Source: Nematostella vectensis
Lineage: Eukaryota > Cnidaria > Anthozoa > Actiniaria > Edwardsiidae
Assembly: GCF_932526225.1 (NCBI RefSeq)
Contig: NC_064035.1
Span: forward strand, 15,176,469 to 15,240,468
DNA length: 64,000 nt
Direction: 5' to 3'
Shown here in pieces: positions 51,701-64,000 of this stretch. How positions within the stretch are numbered: position 1 is the stretch's first letter; every line of letters starts with the position of its first letter. The notes under the pieces were generated by a model, which was given only the letters and a program-made list of their open reading frames with translations, made no database searches and was not told the origin of the DNA. The position numbers and the translations under genes are program-made.

Positions 51701-54700
51701 GTAGGAGTAGGTGTCCATGTCTTTTGTAACTGAGGGCATGGTTTCACCCATTTGCAGTGAAGTGATGGAACATGTATGCTCCACAACCTCTATACAAGAA
51801 AACACAGTGAAGAGATGATAATAAGGCTTGTGGGGTAAAAAGGGGGTGGTAATATTTTAACTAAAATTACATTCTTTAAAGAGGAAGGTACTGTAGTATT
51901 AGGCGATAAAGAATCAATAAAGATTTTTTACATATTTCATTCAAATGTTAATTTATCACTTTTACAAGAAATGTTCTTTAACCCTATTCAGACCAGGCTT
52001 TTTGACGCTTCCTCTGACCGGGGGGGGGGGGGGGGGGGGTTGCTCTTTCGGCCCCCCATCCGTAACTTTTGAACCATTGGAGCTATTATGACCAATTTTC
52101 ATAGAATCATTCTCTGACAAAGAGGAACAAAATGATATATTGTGTTGACACAGCAACACAATATGACATCATTATGATGTTATTTAAGGACATATGGTTA
52201 TAAATAGCCTACCTTTCGAAACCTTTGCATAGAACATCCAAAATCCAAAAAAGTTATCATAATCAGTTCGTATTCAAAAAGCGACCGATATTCTGCAAAA
52301 AAAATTGTCTTTGTGACGTCACGATGACGTCACTTAAGTGAGCAGAAACGGGCAATATTTCTGTTTTTGGTAGATGTGTATTTCTGTATGTCTTTTTTCG
52401 ATAATCTTGCAGTAGACATATATTATTAGTGACACTGTTTCTATGACAACAATATATGACACCTGTGACGTCATTGATTGGCATGGTACCTTTAATATAG
52501 CATAAGTTTGCAACTGGACTCTTAATTAAAGCAATAGTTTAAATATATTTCCCAAAAATGTTTTTTTTCTACTTTTTATTTAAAATAGAGGAATATAAAA
52601 AGGATTTTGCCAAAATTAAATGTTAGTTTTAAAAAACAGCGATTTTTAGCTAATCATGTGACATCATCATCCGCCATCTTGGATCCGCCATCTTGGATTT
52701 AATGAAAGTTATTTATTTTTATCAATAAAAGCTGGGTGGCAAAATCTGAAGCTTTTTACAATATTTAATCTTCGTTTCAAGTTGAATTAATGATTTGAGG
52801 TGGATATGAATGTTTTTTTCTATTTCTACAAGCACTATTTCAAGAAGGTCAAAAATTTACAAAAAAACACCACCCCTCCCCCCTAAAATAGAGATGTAAA
52901 TTTTTTATGTTTTTTTTCAAAACGTTTATATGAAATGGATTTACGTTGAGCATGTCGTATTAATAGTTGATCTTAACGACTTAAAGCGTTTTGCCTAATT
53001 TTCATTAAACCTATGTCTCAAAACTTGGTTACTATGGTTACCAGGGTACACATATCAAAATTTTGTTAACACCAAACTGATCCCAGATAAATTTAAGGAA
53101 AAGTCATCAAATTTCAATGCTCTAGCCCTACTAGTTCAAAAACTATTACAGATCAAAGGTGCTGGGGGCCCCAAAGCCCCCCCCCCGGTCTGAATAGGGT
53201 TAAAAAATAACAAAATTTTCCACCACCGTCTTCACAAGTTCCCCCCCCCCCCCCATTGAGTAGACATTAATTTGCCGGCAAGTCAACATGAGCTGCGTCA
53301 ACAATGGCGCATGCTCCATTAATATTCCAAAACAACCATTGACATTTGTCAACACAGGCATGCAGTAGAACATGAAAATAGACAAATGCTTTCTAAATTT
53401 GCAATCACAGATATCAACAGCATTTTGGAGCAGTATGTGTGTCTGCCATTCCTGATACCATTTACACAGACCTACGTAAGCTATATTTTACTTACGGAGG
53501 CCTCTCAACACATCTCCTTCAGCATCTGCTAGCGTTTTGCCTTGTTCCAGTGTTATATTCTTGGCCAGTTCTTTCTGAAAAGCAAATTACCTGAATGTCA
53601 TAACTCTATTTTCTTGTTAATTTGTGAAATCTCCTAGTTTATTCATATCCAAAATCAAGACATTGAATTGGCAACATTTAGGTGGAATATTTTACATTTA
53701 AAATGTGTGGGATACAAGGCAAAAACCCAGAACTCTTTGATCGTTACTCTGCCTGCCAATAATCCACCCACCATGTTTTTTTTAATTAGGTGTTGCAGGT
53801 TGAACATTATCTGTTGTCTGGTGAGGACAGATGACTCCGACCATGAGAGGAATGCTGCAGCAGCAGCATCAACGGCTGCTTGCATCTCATCTTGTGTACA
53901 CTCAGGGACTCTAGTTATCACCTCATTTGTCGCCTGTTTATTAAACGAAAAAAGACTTGCATAAATACCAAGATGATCAGTGTGGCATTTTTGGTTAATA
54001 GCGGGTATTTGTACCATGGCACCCGGGGAGAAGGGGGACATAAAAGGGGGATAATGGTTGTGATACGGGTAGAGGTTGGTGGCAGGGGTGAGGGCGGGAG
54101 GGTAATTGTGGGGATAATGCTACAGTGAGTGGAGCTGGACTATAAGGAGTGTCCGGATAGTGATGTGTTTGTTCTTACCAAAACATAATGAGAAAACAAC
54201 AAAAGTAAAAAAACATGCACATAAATGTATAATAAATGACGGTAACTAAGGAATAGGATATTTCATAGAGCTCTTTGAAAGGTTAAGCAGACTCACATCA
54301 GGCCCGTACCCAGGATTTTTCTTGGGGGAGGTGGAGGGAGTTCTCTGGTAGGAAGTATAGAAATTTATTGGTTGAAACAACCTATGTAACGTTATGTAAA
54401 GTTATATGGTACCAATAAAACATCATGATCATCATCATAAAAATATGACCACCAGCTAAAAAAACAAACAAACAAAAAATGTTTTTTCTATGCCTTTGCA
54501 GTATCTCCACTGGATGTTTTTTGCCAGATTTGACTACATACCAGAGTAATACAGCTCAGGCTTTATAGTTTTGTCTACAAATAGCACGTCTATTGAGAAC
54601 CGAAAGTGGACCTTCGGCCGTTGTGGAGGAGGGGGGGGCGTTCACACCCCCTGCACCCCCCCTGGGTATGGGCCTGCACATGTGTTCTAGTATATGTTTT

Positions 54701-55975
54701 ATCATCAGGAGGTAAGACCAAGTACTAGTCAAATGCGAAGGGTAGATGGAAAATATGCTAATAACACTCACAGGGTTATGGAGATCGATCCATTTAGAGC
54801 TTTTTGAATCTGAAAATTGTCCATTGATAAACATTTTGGTTGTTGGAATCTGTAGTATAAATGAAAACACAAGCAGTTAGTACTAAAATAAGTCACTAGA
54901 TTATGACTAGCCATTACCCTAACCAAGATACTTACACCATCACTGCTATAACGTTTATAAGGAACTCTAGATGGTGAAGCCTGAAAGATGAAATAATAAA
55001 GTTCTATAATAAGACAATGACAAATATATGAGATAAGAGTAGAAGATCATGGCACAATAAATTTTACAATTAAAGAAGGACAATCATGCCTTCATTTTAC
55101 ACCTCTGCACAATACTGGGTCATAAAGAATCCATTTCCATCAGCTAATTAAAGCAAGTGAATAAGGAATTAAATTTCAATTGCAGGTGGTTATTTTGAAG
55201 TTTTCTTGCAATTAAACTGATATATTTTCAATTGTGAACAAAGAAGAGTGGTTGATCAACACTCTTCACGCTTCATCCTCTATCAAACAGATATAACAGT
55301 GGATGAGAGTCCATAAGAGTTTAAACTCTCAAAACTGTTTGACTTTTCACTCTCATTGATTCTTAACGACCCTCATTCACTTTGAACATATTTAAATTTG
55401 ACATGAGAGTTGATGAAAGTAACTGCCCTTTAACCATCTAACATGACATTTTTTAACAGCTATTTTTTTGGGCTAAACTGTAGAATTCAACGCCACAACC
55501 AAACTTATTTGCATCTCCATTGTATTTATTGCACCGTTCTATAGAAATCAAGTTGCAAAGTCCAATTGGAGTTGGATTATACACTTCTACCTTGTACCTT
55601 TTTTTTGTTTGTCTTTATTGACGTGCATGACAATAACAAAAAAGTGAAACATGGACCTCAGAAAAAACTACCAGCATGAGCTGTATGGAGAGTTATACAG
55701 CATATTCCAGATGTTTGCCAAGTAAACATGTATAAAATAAACTCATCGCCATCACTAACATTATTTTTTTACCTGATGATGGCTGTTCATTAAGCTAACT
55801 AAACGAACAAGTTAATTATTTTCTGTTATGCAAGGTTTTTTTTCCATTTTAATTTTACACGAAAAAACAAAGATTTTGGTTACAACTTTCGAAATACTTA
55901 CCTCTTAACAAACAAGTTACTTACCCTCTGTCCTAAGGCCAAAAGACGCCCCAATGTGCAAGAGTTTCGCAGCAT
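45795..55975 (-). CDS. ALDH6A1: Methylmalonate-semialdehyde dehydrogenase (acylating), mitochondrial
   Basis: Oxidises malonate and methylmalonate semialdehydes to acetyl- and propionyl-CoA in valine and pyrimidine catabolism. It has 530 codons in 18 coding exons: 55925-55975, 54936-54980, 54772-54849, 53772-53933, 53496-53574, 51666-51789, 51359-51389, 50739-50886, 50058-50122, 49923-49979, 49619-49678, 49302-49431, 48557-48654, 48302-48385, 48136-48210, 47839-47943, 46579-46677 and 45795-45896. All phases agree. The first ~30 residues are Arg/Ser/Leu-rich, a mitochondrial presequence. The catalytic Cys is in GQRCMALS at about residue 313. Length matches the human enzyme (535). The divergent LIN52 start lies 464 bp away. 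Three transposon copies lie in its introns. Confidence 0.96.
46678..47240. repeat. 58-bp minisatellite duplicating a splice acceptor, ALDH6A1 intron
   Basis: On the minus strand each unit reads ...TGTTTTCTACTGCAG|ATTGG... plus the first ~25 nt of the exon at 46579-46677, then CTCTATCTTATTCC. Seven intronic acceptor copies lie in this array (CTG of the acceptor at 46786, 46844 and onward at 58-bp steps, with two 50-bp variant units that lack it). Outlying copies lie near 47482-47522 and, degraded, near 47690-47790. No copy has a plausible donor, so none makes a complete exon. Confidence 0.9.
47523..47676. mobile_element. hAT-like MITE inserted in the 58-bp repeat
   Basis: The ends CAGGGGCGTAGGCAGG and CCTGGCTACGCCGCTG form terminal inverted repeats of about 16 bp. 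The size is 154 bp. Minisatellite sequence continues on both sides, so it inserted into an older repeat copy. Confidence 0.75.
51982..53199. mobile_element. piggyBac-like non-autonomous element with TTAA flanks
   Basis: CCCTATTCAGACC at the left and GGTCTGAATAGGG at the right are perfect 13-bp inverted repeats, each flanked by TTAA (51978-51981 and 53200-53203). Terminal repeats starting CCC at a TTAA site are the hallmark of piggyBac. The 1218-bp interior has no transposase frame. It lies in an ALDH6A1 intron and includes poly-G and poly-C runs near both ends. Confidence 0.9.
54299..54676. mobile_element. MITE, 378 bp, CAGGCCC ends
   Basis: CAGGCCCGTACCCAGG and its inverted partner CCTGGGTATGGGCCTG are 16-bp terminal repeats. 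CACAT directly flanks both ends (54294-54298 and 54677-54681), a likely target duplication. It lies in an ALDH6A1 intron. Confidence 0.85.
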
Positions 55976-56439
55976 TTTCACAATGTTCCTGAGCGTCACG
56001 TAAAAATGTCGGACCAACGTGGAACACCGGCAAACTGAGGAACGTTATTTCTACTTGGGACGTTATTAGTATAAGACAAAGACGCGACAACCATAAACGA
56101 CGCAAGTATCCTACTGAGAGATAATATGAGAAATAAATATGAGTTTTATGCTCTCTTAGTTGAAAACTTTCACACGTTGTGAAGAACTTCAAAAAATAAA
56201 ATAATAATAATAATAATAAATAAAAATTGGTAATATGATTAAACATCCAGGGAATCCAGGGGATAATATTGATAGTGCTACCTGAGGCCCTCAGATCCAG
56301 TCTCTCGAAGAGACTTTCAGGCCGAGAGAGACTGGAGAAAGTAAGCTTTGTTTCCTTTCTGTGTTCTGGATGTAAATTTTGAAAATTGTTAAAACACCAT
56401 GTCTATCTGAGCAATTTGTTGCGTATTTTTATTTAAAAG
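55976..56439. promoter_or_regulatory. Divergent promoter region between ALDH6A1 and LIN52
   Basis: 464 bp separate the two ATGs, so one region must serve both genes. No TATA box is positioned convincingly for either, which fits a TATA-less housekeeping promoter. Paired GAGAGACTGGAG and CTCTCGAAGAGAC elements occur near 56298-56338. Confidence 0.6.
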
Positions 56440-58327
56440 ATGGATTCCCCTAGTCCTGGTAAGTTTTTATTCGTGTGTATTGTTATTTAAGCTATAAATA
56501 TGGTACTGAATGTCGATTTACTTTTTAGAATCTAACTTTTGATGTCATTAGATACAGAGTGCTAGATGTTAGTAAGGAGATTGTCACACATTTTCCAAAA
56601 AGCCTGGCCTGTTAGCCTTTTGAGACAATGATAACAATGAGAAAGTTCTATTAGTTGATAATGCCCATTTATTTTGCCCCGAGAACGTTAGAAATAACAG
56701 TGTGATACTATCATTTACTCTCACTTTAATGTGTATGTTCAAATAGTGCATGAAAGTTGATGATTGTTCACTATGTGAAACTATCATTCATTCCAGGCGT
56801 ATGTTCAAACAATGAATGATGGTTTACAATGTGAAAAATCCAAGTTTTGATGATTAACATTAGTTTTCTCAAACAGACCATTTAAAAAGTATCTCTCCTT
56901 TTTTGTTTTTTGTTGTTATTTTTTAGAGTTAGATCAGAGTTTGCAAGGGTTACTAAGTCTGGAAACATTGGATAGGGCTTCACCAGATCTCTGGCCTGAA
57001 CAGAGTGAGTACAAGTCTTAGGATGTTGTTTGATGAACAATGCAGATATTTAATTTGGATTCTAATCTCAGACACAAAAACCTGGTTCTTCAATATGGGC
57101 AATTTGAACTACCCCATTTTCTTTTACCTTAAATAATATGCATTTTAGTGCCCAGCAAGTGTCTTCAAATTAGCACCAACTAAAATTATTAATTAAGTGC
57201 CTTCTTTCATTAAGAACCTCCCCCCCCCAATAAGGTGCTTATTCAGCACTCACAGATTCTCCCTTATTATCGAACAATGAAATATGCATACTGAATTATA
57301 TTTGTTACAATTGCAATTTGTGGGCATAATTCCCTCCTAAGCTCGTATAGTATTTGTTATTCATCAAGTGCATGTTTTTTTTTTCTTGTTTTGCTTTCTT
57401 CTCAGTTCCTGGTGTCTCCGACTTTGCTTCTTTGACAGCAAGTGTAAGTTTACATGCACAGCAAAATATTTATGTAGACTCTTACTCTTTATCATTTCTT
57501 TGTAATCAACTACTCATCTCATTTAAGTGTTACAAAACTTAAAAAAAAGGATAGAATGAAATGAAATAAAAATAACAACTGAGAACAATTGCTTAAAAAT
57601 GATCCTTTTCTAGGGAATTTAAGATATACTGTTAGACTAAACAATTAAGACCTGCCATCTTAAGGTTGATAGGCAATCCAGATCCAACACTTTTTCTACA
57701 CTGCACTCTAAAATCCTGAAAAACTATGTTGTTGTAACAAGGAGATTGTCTTATTGTTCACAGCCATACACCCAGAGTAACAGTCCACCCAAATGGCTGA
57801 ATGACTTAGAGAAGGATGATATGGACATGTTACAGGGTAAAACCATGTGATGCATAAGTGTGAACAAACTTTTTATATAAAAGTGGCAAATGCACCAGTT
57901 AACTTCTGGTTGATTATGTAGTCTTGCGGGCTGACAGAAACCTAAACCAATAAAAGACAAAATAATGTATTAGAATCCATGCTATTTAACAGGCCATTTG
58001 GATTATGCTAATCAGTCACATCCTTGAAGAAACTTCTAATAGACTCACTGCTTTTACAATTTTGAGATACTTTTTGCGTATTCCCACAGAATTTGGAAGC
58101 TTGACAACATCACAACTGATGGAAAAAGTCAGAGGCCTCCAGAATTTAGCCTTCCAACTTGGTCTTGATGAAGGTAGAAAATCACTACTTCTACTACTAC
58201 TCCAGTAAAATATGTACCCAAATATGTTAAAAAAATCTCTTAAAATGATTCCTGTTTTGCAGCAAGAGAAATGACAAGAGGGAAGTTCCTCAGTATTCTG
58301 GATAAAAGTAGCAGTGGGAGAAGATAG
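56440..58327 (+). CDS. LIN52: LIN52, DREAM/MuvB complex subunit
   Basis: A small core subunit of the MuvB complex that, with LIN9, LIN37, LIN54 and RBBP4, represses cell-cycle genes with E2F4/p130 (DREAM) and later activates them with B-MYB. It has 118 codons in six exons: 56440-56458, 56927-57004, 57406-57443, 57764-57836, 58090-58173 and 58263-58327. All phases agree. Conserved segments are Leu-Asp-Arg-Ala-Ser-Pro-Asp-Leu-Trp-Pro-Glu, which contains the DYRK1A-target serine in vertebrates, Pro-Pro-Lys-Trp, and a C-terminal MEKVRGLQNLAFQLGLDE helix. Length matches vertebrate LIN52 (116). The first exon is only 19 coding nt, so it is easily missed. Confidence 0.95.
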
Positions 58328-60072
58328 TTTGAAAGCATTACAACAACAATTTGTATATGCTCTCATCTCATATACCTACTTATAGTTGTGACATTAGAGT
58401 GCCAACAGTAAAAGCATGAAAGTTTAGTAAACTAAATTGCACTATTCAGTACAATTACTAAATAGTGAATTGTCAATTTACAGTACCTCACAAAATAGTG
58501 TGGCCACTCAACTGAAAAAAACATACAGTAGCTGTCAATTCACCCGATTTAGGCTGGTGTCACAAGATATTGGACCTCAACACAAGCTGCATTGGCTCTC
58601 TTGGGTTTTTCCACATATGTACTGTATTTCACATTATTTCACAAGATTTCTGTCCAAGTTGGGCTGACAGCTATGAAAACAGTGAGACAAAAGAAAACGA
58701 GAAAAAAAAGCAAAAGCCGAGATCCAACTGTTTTACTAGATAGTGGCATTTCAATTCAACCATTTTCACTAAATTTTACCAAGTAGAACTATTTACTAAC
58801 TATTTCAGTGATGGCTAACTTATGCCTGCTTGATACACATCAATGCCAAACACATTACAGGACTCGTGCTTGGAGTTCAGCTGCTAGAATAACCTATCAG
58901 TTTAGTTCAACCTTTAGTGTTCTTTATGAAAGACAATTTTTAGAAATATTTTTTAATAAAGAAGTGAGATTGATGATGTATATTCATTTATCTATTCCCT
59001 TAGGGGAGGTTGTTGTGAGGATCAGAAGAAAATGAATCCAATATAAAAGGCACCACAACAAAATTGAACCAACCAAACTATTATTTCAAAATTTGGTCCT
59101 TTTTCTTTTTGCTTATGGTCTGTTTTTCAGATAATGGGGATTGTGAAATCAGAGCAAAAACACACCTTTTTTTTCTTAAATTCCACATAATATGGCCCCA
59201 TTGTCTGGAAAACAGACCTTTTATTTAAAAAAAAACCCTGTTTTTGAGGGTGTACATTAAGAATTGAATAAACCTCATAGCTTACACAAATCTGAATTTG
59301 TTATAGATCTTCTCTGGATAAATCCATCTTGTATATTTCAGATCACTTGATTTGATCATCCTGTGGATACTGGATTCTGTAAGGATTTATTATATCTATA
59401 TAAGGGAAAGGCTGCCACAAATGCTAACATGTTGGTTGTCCATAATGAATTTCATCAAATACATTTATTCAGGATTCTAAAAAGGGATTTTCAAAGTATG
59501 ATGGAAAAAACAAGGACTCAAATATCAATCATCTATTGCATTTTATTAATCAGTTTGCTCTTCTTTATGGCTTGACCGGAATCCATTCTGAATTGTTTGA
59601 CATGTATATGTACAATTTAGTCATCCACCCCTTAGGACCCATTTAGTGTTCGTTATCAGTCCATTGCAGGTTGCTGTACCCCTTGGTTCTCTCAACGTTC
59701 CACATACAGTACGCTATTCAAGTCTAGGGGGGATCAGGTTTCTGCACCTGAGATGGATAAATGCCCGCAGACTCTCATTTGCGCTATCCCAATTTTTAGT
59801 AATAAATCATTTGACCTAAAACAAGACATTACAGTTACATTTTGCCGAACGATCTTGGATGCGGTCGCCAAGGTTTTGCTGTGGAAAACATTGAAATAAT
59901 TTCGGTCACCACCTAAGATGACTAAAATAAATTGAAAACATGAGCTGCTGACTGTAGAGAGCACGAGAATTTGGATAAATATGAACTCCTCCACTTCCTA
60001 ACAGTGTGGCCTTTTGGTCTATTCAGCTTGTCTCTTGTCCCAGTTCAATGTCCATTGCATCATCCAAACATT
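58328..60072. other. No gene seen between LIN52 and SRP54
   Basis: The convergent 3' regions of LIN52 (+) and SRP54 (-). AT-rich with no coding-like frame. 3' UTRs are likely at both ends. Confidence 0.5.
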
Positions 60073-63808
<3,736 letters not shown>

Positions 63809-64000
63809 CTAGTTTAGACATGGTCAGTTGAATATACTGTATCATGGGATTGCAGACTTGCCCATGTCTCCACTACATTATCAATAGTCACTCTTTTAAT
63901 TTTATATTTTGTTTGCACAGTATCATAAATGTCAGAAGGCAAAGTTTAGAGGATGGAAAACATCCCTATTTTCTCCACGTTTCTTTTGTTAAACATGTTT

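Overview
The window is animal (metazoan) genomic DNA, most likely from an anthozoan cnidarian (sea anemone or coral). It has spliced GT-AG genes for widely conserved animal proteins, short exons and introns full of minisatellites and small DNA transposons. The species call is inference, because no search was possible. The first 8.2 kb is different: dense, intronless and richer in G+C. It reads as part of an integrated double-stranded DNA virus, and its left end lies outside the window.

Layout. 1-8150: eleven virus-like genes in two convergent blocks, seven on + and four on -. The + block holds small membrane proteins, a penton/minor-capsid-like protein and a large protein of unknown function. 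The - block holds a Cys/His-repeat protein, an ankyrin protein, a TFIIB-like factor and a small membrane protein. Every gene has a TTAAA-core box 16-25 nt before its start. 8220-9150: an array of ten TGATTGACAG sites, a TATA box and a possible small spliced transcript. 10774-25860 (-): SLC35F5, whose introns contain minisatellites, MITEs, a 3-kb foldback element and a 29-bp minisatellite of about 120 copies split by a non-LTR retrotransposon. 29580-30398 (-): an intronless MID1IP1/Spot14-family gene with two copies of the domain. 34158-35294 (-): an intronless class A GPCR. 39476-43518 (-): CCT5. 44152-45360: a hAT-type non-autonomous element. 45795-55975 (-): ALDH6A1, 530 codons in 18 coding exons. 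56440-58327 (+): LIN52, head-to-head with ALDH6A1. 60073 to beyond the right edge (-): SRP54, partial.

The cellular genes are unrelated housekeeping or signalling genes. The exception is the ALDH6A1/LIN52 pair, which shares a 464-bp gap and matches the arrangement I know from vertebrates. The best candidate for something undescribed is the virus-derived block: its shared promoter box, its palindromic repeat that also sits inside coding sequence, and its unusual gene combination.
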